Part shown: positions 1-10,720 of the stretch, piece by piece
Layout of the letters: each line of letters starts with the position of its first letter
How positions within the stretch are numbered: position 1 is the stretch's first letter
Assembly: GCF_023856365.1 (NCBI RefSeq)
Contig: NC_064538.1
Span: 12,494,435 to 12,558,434, forward strand
DNA: 64,000 bases
DNA from: Brienomyrus brachyistius
Lineage: Eukaryota; Chordata; Actinopteri; Osteoglossiformes; Mormyridae
Reading direction: 5' to 3'
The notes under the pieces: generated by a model
Databases searched by the model: none
What the model was told of the DNA's origin: nothing
The model's input: only the letters and a program-made list of their open reading frames with translations
Translations under genes and position numbers: made by a program

Positions 1-3000
1 AATAGTTAGTGATGTATTTATTTGCATTTTAATTGCAATACTATGAAATTTGTACTATGTACAACCTAAATTGGGCTATAGTCTGTTCTCATTTTCCCCA
101 TGTGTACGTCAGTCTGGTGACTCGCTATGCATACTCACTCGCCTGCATACTCACTCTCCTGCATACTCTGTGCTCAGCATTTCCAAGAAGTGCCTTCATG
201 CAAGCCGAAAGGGCCATGGCAGAGTGACACGGCACTGTGCACAAAAGATAGCGATTAAGCAGCATGACTTTAAGGCTTTAATAAAGCTGCCTGTTTATTC
301 AGGGTGTCTCGCACAAAGGCACTGCTGGCAGAGGTAAGCTGAGGGTAAGACCATGAGTAAACTAGCAATGCCCGTGGGTTACCCTTTTGCCAGCGTTCAG
401 CCCTCTTTTAGAAAACTCTGAATCTCACTAGGCTTCTTACCACAGAAAGCATGGCTGTTTAATCACAGTGTGAGCATATAACCGATCAGAGTACAAGAGA
501 AAAGTGCTGTCTTGGTATTTTCTGGTCATCTAACAATCATTTAACATTATGAGGTACTTCAAACACATAAATCTCTAGCAAAGACTAACAAAAAACAAAC
601 AAAGGAATATGGATAAATAATCAACTGAAGTGATATATCAAATTATTTGTATTTGTGTAAATAAGATGGTCGTTACGGAGACGGAGTCTTGGCCGCTGAA
701 GAAACAGCGTGTGCTTGAATAAGGATCTGAAACTCCAACAGCCCCTTTCAGTGGGATCCAAGCATCAAAGATGACAGCGCCGCCTACCTCGCGGTGACTG
801 CTTCACCCGCAAGGTTTCGCTCCGAGCAAGTGCCCCCTGGAGACCACGCAGCCCAAGCACGGCATGGGGCATCTGCTGGCTGACGCAGCCCTAAAAGCAT
901 GCGAGGCGCTCACTGCCAGGGCCCACGGGCTGCCTGCATTTCATTTTAGAGGGCTTCCAGTGCAGGTTAAGTCATGTCATTGTGTTATCAGCTGAAAACA
1001 TGGGCGCATGTTATTGCAGTGGGTTTGGTGTGGATTTAAAGTTTTTATTGTCACTTGTTCCAAAAAACACAGTGAAATTTTTGTGCACAGGACAAAAAAA
1101 CCAGTGCAATATAGGACAAACAGCAGTGCAATAAGAGACACGACAGTGCAAGTCAAAAGGAGTGCAATACTTTCTGCATGAGCTACTGTATCTGGACTGC
1201 AACTGCAGAATTTTAAAGAAACGTTATCGGTGTCATTTCGCTTGATAGTTTGATATGATGCAATGGAAAATTACACGTGCTGTAGCTATGTGTATATGGG
1301 GGACTTTTTAAGCTGTTTGCCACTTTGAGGAGATGTTCATCTGAAACCTTTGATCTCCGTGGTCAAACTTCCAGATTAAAATGATGCATTGTAACTACAA
1401 AAAGATCAACATAAAATTGATGGATAGGATTATTAATCTAATTTGTCCTTGGAAATCACAGGCCTTGGGAAGTGGAAAGGTTATAATCTAAATTAGCATC
1501 TGTGGACGTATTGCATGTATTAAATAATAAGAGATCTGTCTTTTTTTTTTGTTTATATTTAAAGCTTGACACCAGACCTGAGAAAGATGGCCTGTGTGTA
1601 TTGGAGAAATACACTGCAATATGCATAAAATCACTGAACATCTGTCACAAACGTGTAAATTCACAGGATGATTCTGGTGCTCATCCAGCTGGATTGGAAT
1701 TAATTAGTTAAAGCACTGTGAAGGTGTGACTGATGCATACGTTTATAAGAGGTGTATTCTCAGCAGCCATTTATTAAGCTCACTGCCAGCATTTCGTCTC
1801 CATACTGAAAACATTTCAAAGACACAGCAGTGAAAATACTGATAGAACAGCAAAATACACTGGACCAGTGTAGCAGATTGACAAGGTTCTAGCACGTTTC
1901 GGGCCCCTGTCTTCAGCTGAGCGAACAACGGGCAGCATGCAAATCATCAGTCAGAGACCAAGAAAGGCCCCATTTAATATTTAGAGGAAAATTATGCTGC
2001 ACTGTTATAAGGGTAATAATTTCTAATTCAGCGTGCTCTGAGTTTCATGGAGGACGTGTGGAGCTTGTCTGTGGGAGTGGATATACATTCAACTGAAGAG
2101 CTGCTGTCTGTCGCTTTTCTGGACTGAGCCAGCATGCAGTACCACTGGGGGACCAGTGTCTTTATCACAGCTTAGCTTTTCTTGTAGGCTTTGCCAAGTG
2201 TGATCCACACTAGCGCTTAGGATAAAGTCACGCGGCGGTCAGCCATGCAGCCCTGACGGCTCCATGCTGACAAAGATGGGAGCCTCAGTGAGCAGGGCAG
2301 GTGGACCATGCCACATTTACACTGCATCTACAAGATATCATAACACAGCAATTCAAGGACAGCTGCATTTAACCAGTACGAGAACTATGGCATGCAAAGG
2401 TTTGGCTGTTTTGTGAATTATTTCATGTTGGAAGAGATTCCACACAGCTGATTAATTTTCTCCTAAAAATCCTTTTTTAGTATGATATGGCACACACTAT
2501 ATGCGTATAAATTACATGCATATCAATGAGACCATCACCACTGTGGAATACTGACACCTTTTGACGTGAAGATGGCTACATCATGTGATTATCTAATGAG
2601 ATTCATGTCTCTATCTTAATGAATAGCCTAAATATAAGGCTGCTTACTGATGAGTATCAGTTCACTGATTTCACGTTCATGTAAAAATCAAAATTGATGT
2701 AATCTTCTTATCCACGATCTGCCAGAGTCTCAGCATCTGTTGCACACTCTAATAGCTTTATGTGTTTAAATAATTCAGAAATCTTGGGACATAATGCGCA
2801 TAAAATTTTTGTCATCACGGTCAACCCAAGCTTTGTAGTAATAGACCTTGCATAACAGCATATCACTGTTTTGTATGTGGTAATGGTTTGCATTTCATTT
2901 GAAACATGGATTTGACTGAAAGCAAGTTGCACAACTCAAAATCTGAACATACATGACGCACATTAGCAAGATCTTTTTTTTTAAAGCTGAATGTGCCCCA

Positions 3001-3876
3001 GCGGCAACATAGAGAGGATAGTGAGAGTCAAGACCCCCGGAGCATTGCAGTGTCTGTCATACCTTCATGTGGCCAGAGCTCTCCTGGGGTTAAGTCCACC
3101 TCAGTCTGCAACATACTGACAAATGATCAAACTGCCAAGGTCCAGAGAAACATGTGCGTGCCTTGCCCTCATGGACCCTACATCACTTTTATTAGCAGTC
3201 TGTTGCACTAATAATGATTTCATGCCTAGCGGCATATGTGGTGGGAAGCATTGTGTCTTGGAAAGGGGGGCTAGGGGAGGGATTGATTTTCTAAGAAGCT
3301 CTTTGATCCTGTATAATCTGACATTGTGACGTGCATGGTGGAGCATTCCCAGTGGGTTCACCGGGCCAACTGATTGATGCTGGCAGGACAATATGGGGCA
3401 GTGTGACACCCACAGCCGTGTGCCCCATATCGCAGGCTATTCTTGGGTTACAGGGTGCTTCTCTGCAGGCCTCCCTCTGAAGGCCACCCCCTAGGAAAAG
3501 AATCCATGAGTGGTGGCGAAGGGCCACAGAAACTGACTTCAGAGCTGGTGCACAGCACCTGTCAGAACCACCCAGGGGTGAGTTTCCCGAAGCCTCCTTA
3601 ACGCTATGGTGTTCGTAAGTTTTATTTTTTTACATAGAACTTACGAATGACATACCGCTGAAGGAGGCTTTGGGAAACTCACTGCAGAGCACTTACCCTC
3701 ACTGCTACATAGTACTAGGATATGTGGTACTTCGTGCAGTAAGATTTACTCTGAAGGCCAAATAAATGAGAAGAGGTTTTTTTTAAGCAAGGTGTATGAT
3801 AAACAGGCAGATTGAAAGATTAACAATGTTGTTTTTATGAATAATAATAATAATAAAAATCTAATTTATTTTTCAG
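1..3876 (+). other. mecp2: mecp2 intron before the last exon (right part)
   Basis: I see no sequence resembling the methyl-binding-domain exon (GWTRKLKQRKSGRSAG region) in this stretch, so it is read as the intron upstream of the last exon. It is AT-rich, has no long open frame, and contains a fold-back repeat at 3578-3682. A short region at 1100-1175 has four spaced copies of AGTGCAA. The branch and acceptor region at 3840-3876 holds an (ATA)n run and a T-rich tract. Confidence 0.8.
3578..3682. repeat. Fold-back (MITE-like) inverted repeat
   Basis: The two ends are inverted copies: GTGAGTTTCCCGAAGCCTCC on the left pairs with GGAGGCTTTGGGAAACTCAC on the right, and the inner arms (GTTCGTAAGTT / AACTTACGAA) also pair around an AT-rich loop near 3620-3640. 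The whole element is about 105 bp and would fold into one long hairpin. I do not see a clear target-site duplication, so the transposon superfamily is not assigned. Confidence 0.7.
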
Positions 3877-5134
3877 CCCAGATGGGAAAGCCTTCCGTTC
3901 CAAAGTGGAGCTGATAGCGTACTTCCAAAAGGTAGGAGATACCACCACCGACCCCAATGACTTTGACTTCACGGTTACGGGCCGTGGCAGTCCCTCGCGG
4001 CGTGAGAAGAAGCCCCCGAAGAAGCCCAAGGTCGTGAAAGCTTCTGGACGGGGGAGGGGGCGCCCCAAGGGCAGCGGCAAGGTGCGGCAGGCTACGGAGG
4101 GTGTAGCCATGAAGCGAGTGGTGGAGAAAAGCCCTGGCAAACTGCTGGTCAAGATGCCATTCGTCTCATCGAAGACGGAGGTGGGTGGGCCTTCGGGGCA
4201 GGCTGCAGGCACCAAAACGCGGCCCGGCCGCAAAAGAAAGATGGAGCAGGAACCGCAAACTGCTCCGAAAAAGAGGGGCCGCAAACCGGCCACGGCCCCT
4301 GTCGCCGGCGGGGTGGTCTCCAGCACTCCCTACACGACTTCCATGACGCTGGCCACCGAGGCCAAGAAGAAAGCCCCTAAGGAGTCTTCTGCAAAGCCGG
4401 TGCAGGAGACGGCACTTCCCATCAAGAAGCGCAAGACGCGAGAGACTGTGGAGGAGTTGGAGGCGCCCGTTACCACGACGCCGGTCGCTGCTGCCACGGA
4501 GACTAGGGCGGAACCGGGGGCGGGGCATGGGGCGGGAACAGGTGCCCTGGCCGGAGTGGAGGTGCTGGAAAAGGGACCGAAGTTGCCAAAAAGCCCAGGA
4601 AGGAAGCACAAGGAGGCGCCGGCGTCCCCAGGAAGCGGGGGGAGCAGTGGCAGCAGCAGTCCCTCCAAGACCCAGAAGAAGGAGCGAGCACAGCAGCACA
4701 AACACCATCACCACCACCATCACCATCATCCGCACTCGCCCCCACCTCCGCCTCTGCCGCCCTCACAGCCGGCCCCATACCCAGCGCACACACACCAACA
4801 CTCCCACGGCCGAGCCACACAGGGGGGGGCTCCGGCTTTCCAAGACAACGAGCCCCAGGACTTGAGCACCCCGAGGTCCTGCCACGAAGACAAGCAGCAG
4901 CTCCTGGCCCACAAGGAGGTTGCCAGAGCCGACAGCTGTCCCAGCAGGGACACAGTGACCAAGACTCAAGCAGCAGCAGCGGCGGTGGCCAGCGACCTGA
5001 AAGGCAAGCACCGGGTGGGCGAGGGGGTGGAGGGAAGGGAGATGAAGGACATCGTGCCCACATCAGCTGTGCCCAGGCCCAGCCGGGAGGAGACGGTAGA
5101 GTCCAGGACGCCAGTCAGCGAGAGAGTGAGCTGA
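3877..5134 (+). CDS. mecp2: mecp2, last coding exon (3' part of methyl-CpG-binding protein 2)
   Basis: MeCP2 binds methylated CpG in chromatin and recruits the NCoR/SMRT co-repressor. Only the final exon lies in the window. The acceptor is a CAG ending at 3876 after a T-rich tract, and base 3877 completes a split Asn codon, as at the human exon 3/4 junction. The exon encodes 418 aa. In order it shows: the end of the methyl-binding domain ([16 protein letters not shown], then [19 protein letters not shown]); AT-hook 1 ([11 protein letters not shown]); a [12 protein letters not shown] segment; a basic NLS/AT-hook 2 ([12 protein letters not shown]); the NCoR-interaction region ([12 protein letters not shown] through [11 protein letters not shown]); a poly-His run with a following Pro run near 4703-4770; PQDLS at 4853-4867; and the conserved tail [10 protein letters not shown] before TGA at 5132. 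It is longer than the corresponding human segment mainly through Ala, Pro, Gly and Gln-rich insertions. The identification is certain. The 5' exons lie upstream of the window. Confidence 0.98.
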
Positions 5135-5461
5135 CTGACTTAACCAAGAGTGCAGAAACATACGAAGGGTGGGAGGCATTGGCAGTGAGAGCAGCAATTT
5201 TTTGAAAAAAGAGGAAAAAAAGAAAAAAAAAAAGGAAAAAAGTGTGTGTGCGTGTGTGTATATATATGTATAAACATATATGTATATGTGTATATTTATG
5301 TATATATATGTATATACATACATATACATGTATATATATGATAAAACAAAGGCAGCTGTTGTGTCTTGTTCTTTCTGTGGGTTGGGCTGTTTAACCAACA
5401 ATGATAACGACAAAAGAAAAAACAGATTGCTTCCTGATAAATTTACAGGTCTTTTTTCAGC

Positions 5462-5462
<1 letters not shown>

Positions 5463-5500
<38 letters not shown>

Positions 5501-5501
5501 T
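5463..5501. repeat. (TTA)n microsatellite in mecp2 3' UTR
   Basis: A perfect run of about 13 TTA units directly follows a CTTTATTATT stretch. It is in all likelihood transcribed in the mecp2 3' UTR. Confidence 0.95.
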
Positions 5502-5858
5502 TATATACCATATAGATTTTTTTATGCCATCAGACACCCCTTCTTATTGTTACTCCTTCAAAGCTTCAGGGATGTGGAAGATCTGCGAGGCTCTATGCGT
5601 CTTTGAAACCAACCCCCAACCCCCCCGGATGGTGAATTGCCACTCAAAGTCATAGTCAATTCAGCACATAACAAAACGTAAAGTGTGTTTTTCCCCATTC
5701 CAGAGAACAAATTATTTTCACGATGTTTTATACACATTTCATATAACTAGCATAAATAAGGGAAATCTGTTATGTGCTGCATAAATCTTATTAAAACCTT
5801 AGCAACATTGAATATTTCACTAGAAAAAAAGCATTCTTCAGTAAATGCTTCCCCTCTC

Positions 5859-5966
5859 CAGTGTTCTATAGCAACCCGGCCCTCAAGGACACCCATCCCA
5901 GCTCTTGGTAGGAGCAAAAACATGGACTGTCTTAGGCGTTCTCAAGGACTGGGTTGGAAAGCACTG
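5859..5966. repeat. Short interspersed repeat with inverted ends
   Basis: The left end (CAGTGTTC then AACCCGGCCCTCAAGGAC) is an imperfect inverted copy of the right end (CTCAAGGACTGGGTTGG then GCACTG). Length about 108 bp. It looks like a small non-autonomous DNA transposon of the kind scattered through fish genomes. It probably lies inside the mecp2 3' UTR. No clear target duplication was found. Confidence 0.5.
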
Positions 5967-8900
5967 TTCTACAGCATGCTACTAGGGGAGAGAGAGACGA
6001 CATGCACAGAAAACCTTGGTTTTCTGCTAGAAGCAAATTACAAACTTGCCTGCTTACCAGATTTTACAACCCAGTGTTTGAACTGTATTCGAAATGACCC
6101 TTTTTAATTTCCCCCAAGTTAACCTCTGGAATATTTTTTCCGTTGTTTTAGGTTTCTCTCTCCCTTACGTTGTAATTTTATACAACATAGTACGAGGATT
6201 GTGGGCTGTTATGATGCTCCCACTAGAGCAGTAGTATGAAGTTTTTCAGCTTGATTTGGGTCCCACAGTCTACGTGATGTGACTTTGCCTTGTGCTGTTC
6301 CATCTCCACTGAAGCTTTGAATAGAGATTTAATTTTCTTATTATTGTTGTTTTGTTTTTTTGTTTTTTTGCCACAGTCCAATAAGAACTTCCTGTCAGCT
6401 GGTGAAGGGGAATGATGTCTGTACCCTTTCAGACTAAAAGTGTTTTTAAGGAGCTTCCTTTTTGGGCTTTTAAATTCTTGCTCCAGTGCTAACTGTACAA
6501 TTACCCTATACACAATTACCCTACAATCAAGATACCTTTACTGCAGACCGTCATGGGGCTGCTGATCAGCTCTCCGTTTGATAGAGTATGACTGTTAAAG
6601 TGGAAACCCATGCAGGTTGTAATCTGAACCTTACTTAGGGAAGCATATATTGAAAACCAATGTATGGATCTCCTGGTTAAACATTAAAATGAGTAAAGTT
6701 AGCATTGTATCATAGTATTTTAAATATTTAATAGGCTGACATTCTTTTTTACCTGTGTAAATAAAACGGCAGTGTATTGTCAGCTTCAGCATTGTGTGCC
6801 CTTGACGGTTTCTCTCTGTCGCTAGTTGACACATGAAGGGCAGTTTGCACTGAAACACGCAGGGAGCAGAGACGACATCACAAACAGATTAACCGAGAGC
6901 CGCTACTCCGCTACACTTGGTCTTCAGCTCCCTCGTTTGCCAATATTACTCCATACAATATTTGTTTTATGTTAGAAAAAAAAAATCATGTTTGCTTCAA
7001 ACTAAAGGCTACCAAAGAATCTTTTTTTTTTCATCTCTTCTTTTATGTTTTTTGCCCAAACTATCAGTGCCCTTCATGTTTGAATAAGGAAATTATTTCG
7101 ATAAGTGTGATTATTCAAATAAAATTATTTAATAGTGATATGTTTTAAATGCCCATAATAAGTGTCATCTTGTTGTTTTAAGGTTGCTGGCAATGTACTT
7201 AACATAAAAATCAGTACTACTTCGAATTGTAATTGGTATATGTACCATAATTACATACGTTTGTAATAATGAACAGCTGGGATATTTAAATTCTGCATTA
7301 TTCCAAAGACATCATTTTAAGTACCTGAATCCACTCGAGGAAGTTCTTGTGTGTCATATGTATTTATGAAATGATTTACAAAATGTTAAAAAAAAACTGT
7401 TACCTTTGTTGCAAGTGGTGAAGCACTTTTTGTTAAATGAATCACGTTATCATACAAAATATGACAAGGAAGAATGATAGTACCTGAAATCTTTTAGGCC
7501 CTTTCCTGTTTTCAGCAGACAAGCTGTTGATTCACCAAACCCAATGATTTACGTTTCATGTCCGGAGGTTGAGACCTGTACAATATTTCAGTACTCTCTG
7601 TTTGCATGCTCTCGCATTCTGATTATTTCTCCGTTTCATTGTGAAGTTGGCTATTAGGAAATAAATAGGTTTAGTTTTGAGTAGTAATCCCCAACCGTGG
7701 GTTAAAAGCAAAATATGTAGCACAAAATGGTTATGCATGCTACAATTTTGGAATTGCTTTGTTGATGCCACAGTCCATTCCGAGACAATGAGTATATGTA
7801 ATTCCTTACCGGAATAGGGATCATTGTGCAGCATTGTGCAGTTGACATATTATAAACCAAAAGGAGCTTTTGGTTTCACAGCCGTGATGTGTCCTGCATC
7901 CCATTCACATTCAGATAGGACAATACATATTCAAGTGGTAGGTTTTGGAGCATAGTTTAGGTTTACATGCACATGTACATGCACAGACGACTGTATGGTG
8001 ACTTCCATCTGCAACACACTAACCTAGTGTGTGTATGTGTGTGCGCACATGTGACACAGATGGTCAGATTCAGTTTCAGGCCCATTTACACTCACAAAGA
8101 TCTGGAAGCGACCTATAAATGAAAGGAGAGTTCAGCAGACACTAAACTTCCCAGTCGTGCAAGGCATGTAATGAAAGTACGGATTTGGCCTTCTCATTGT
8201 TCTCTGTCTACCTTCTGTCTTGGTCTGTCTTGATCTGAAAACCTTCCCTTTCTCTGGCTGCAGCTTAAAGTGCGAGGGCTCTATTTGGAGAGTCAGTGAA
8301 CAGCAAGGGGCAGGACTTCTGGTTCATTCGAGTGTTCATCATCCTCTTCTTATGATTGCACTCTAGAAGATTGTACATGTATTTTTGTGTAGCTGTGGAA
8401 CAGTGACTTCCTGGGAGTTATATATTTTGTCTTGATGGTTTTTATATAAAAAAAACAACAATGTGTAAATACTTGTGTAGATCAGAAGGACGGACGGGGT
8501 AAAAGAAAAGGACAGGCAAGCTACTTAGAGCAAAGATAAAGGCATCCAAGCGTCGTGGTTTTTAAACTGATTTAAACAGCTTGTCTCCAGATTTAACAAT
8601 GGCAGGATTTATTGCCTTGTCACAATTCTTTGGTTGAACAGACATCTAAATGAATTTAATGATTGTAGGGTCATATTGCAAGCACAACTGTTTCAGATCA
8701 ATGTCTGATGCTAATAATGTCCTGGGGTCCCAAAACTGAAACCATGGGCTTGGGATTATGGAGGGTTTATGGATTATTTCAGTCGATCCAATAAAAATGA
8801 CAACCAAAAAAAAAATAGTAGAGCAATTATGAAGTCTGGTTTTAAAATAGACAAAAAGTGCTGAAGAACTATTTGTGGATATATCCATCAATCTGTTGTT

Positions 8901-9575
8901 TAGAAAAATCAATATGCATTCAGTGGAGAACCTGCCTGGTTGCTTCACCTTGCCTTCATTTGGCCTGATCTGTTTTGGGATGTAGAAAACAATAGGTTAC
9001 TTTTGGTTTAGACTAGTCTCAGGCTATTCCATGACAATACAATCCGGGCACCAAGTTTCCCAGGCTATTTCTAAAGTGACTACAGAATATCAAATGATAT
9101 TCTATTACTGTGGGATATTAAAGTGTGAGATATTGATGTCTGCCACATTTTTAATATAGACTAAGTGCATTTAGCTGCTTGACATAATTGGTTGTAGAAT
9201 GCTAATTCTGCATTGATGAATTACAGTAAAAAGATATTTGTGTTGTGGACCGGTAGGAAGAAGTAGACTGAGAAGAAAGGATAGTCAGCATCAGATCCAC
9301 ACTCTTCCATTCTTCACTGATATTTATTGACATCCACGTCTTCATGAGAGATTAATTAATCAGATAATGGCCCCTTTATAACGGAAGATTCCATGGCACC
9401 TGGAAAGCTGAGTCTTAACTGTGCTGTTGCAGTCCTTCCACGCTTACAATCAGCTTCCAGTGAGCATGACCTGTCGTCTAAATAACTGCATGCTGGATCT
9501 CGTGCCGGGTGATGAGGTAAACGATACCACAACCGCTTTCTGTATTATAATCCACTAATGCTGGTGTAACAAACT

Positions 9576-9580
9576 CCCCC

Positions 9581-9611
<31 letters not shown>

Positions 9612-9615
9612 AAAA
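9576..9615. repeat. Poly-C followed by poly-A tract
   Basis: A run of 26 C is followed at once by 14 A. Homopolymers of this length are prone to assembly and polymerase error, so the exact lengths are uncertain. Confidence 0.9.
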
Positions 9616-10641
9616 TTCATTGTGCCTTATGCCTGTCTCTGTGGGCTAAAAATGGCAGGAGAGTTAGGATGCGAGCACGGACCCACACATCGGTGCATGA
9701 TGTAGAGTCCTGTGAGGTGAAAGGCCCGTACGCACACTCGGAGGACTAAGCCAGCCACAATATGACCAGTCCTCCAGAGAGACGGCGAGGTGATTCCAGA
9801 GATAGCATGTGAGAGAGTGCTGCTCTAAAAGAAAAACAAAGAAATCAAAAAGACTGGATCTCACACACAGGCAGGACAGATTATATATAAGTGCTTACAT
9901 CGCAGTATCTTATCAGAGGAAGTAAGTCCAGTGTGCTCGGAAGACTCCACAAACTGCGTAAGAAAATAACAGGCTCTGATATGTTAATATGCAGATGCAT
10001 CACCTGAGATATAGGGTAAACCCACCACAATCACAATGGAAAACATTGATCAAAAGATTAAAGCTGCTATTAGACAGCTTGTATACACTAGAAATAGAGA
10101 AATACTGTGTTTTAAGGCTCTACACACCTTTTTTTTTATAAAATAAGTAGAGATTCACACTTGCATGGCAACTGTACACAGCTCTATTTATTAGGAAAGT
10201 TTGAAGGCTTAATTTCAGCAATGTTTATCACTGTCACAGACCAGTATCTTAGACTAGTTATCTAGTGGCATCCTCTTTTCATCCTATTTTCTTGTTCTGG
10301 TATGTGTTTTAGTTTAAGAAAGAACATAACACTGACAATCAAACAAGTAAGTAGTTGAGATCTTTCAGTGTAATCCAGAACTTATTTGAACTCCTCATTA
10401 ATGTATCCTCACAGCAACGACACGGATCCCATAACGTAACGGGACAAAGCAGAGAGCTGAATTGAGCAGTGTGAGCGTGTCCTGCTCTCCTCCCCTCGCC
10501 TCCCTTCTCCCCCGACCATGGCACTCTCAGGTCGGGGCTCATAGGAAAAGAGCAATCTTGCTCGAAAAGGGCTACGTAACATTTTCAAATCTGAAGGGGA
10601 AAAAAAATAAATAAAAAGCAGCACCAGGAAAAACGAGGCGC

Positions 10642-10720
10642 CAGTGTCTGTGAGCACGCCAGTGTCTGTGAGCACGCCAGTGTCTGTGAGCGCGCCAGTG
10701 TCTGTGAGCGCGCCAGTGCC
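10642..10720. repeat. 18-bp minisatellite, about 4.3 copies
   Basis: The unit CAGTGTCTGTGAGCACGC is repeated in tandem. The first two copies carry GCACGC and the last two GCGCGC. The array sits in a locally GC-rich stretch (10430-10930) that stands out from the AT-rich flanks. Confidence 0.9.

Larger units (their letters stand above)
5135..8500 (+). other. mecp2: mecp2 3' UTR, proximal part (end not determined)
   Basis: No coding frame follows the TGA. The block at 5346-5390 (AAAGGCAGCTGTTGT..., then TGGGTTGGGCT) resembles what I remember of the start of the human MECP2 3' UTR. Further on are an alternating TG/TA tract (5240-5338), a (TTA)n run (5463-5501), AATAAA signals at 6760-6765 and 7118-7123, and a Pumilio-type TGTAAATA at 8464-8471. 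Human MECP2 uses a proximal and a very distal poly(A) site. Which signals are used here cannot be told from sequence, so the right boundary is a guess. Confidence 0.5.

Noticed and set aside
4166..5063. Long antisense open frames opposite the mecp2 last exon
   Set aside because: GC-rich coding sequence with biased codon use often leaves the opposite strand open. The products are low-complexity Leu/Arg/Cys runs with no recognisable domain.
5280..5655. Open frames made of MYMC/IYI repeats and poly-Tyr or poly-Leu
   Set aside because: They are translations of TG/TA and TTA microsatellites in the mecp2 3' UTR.
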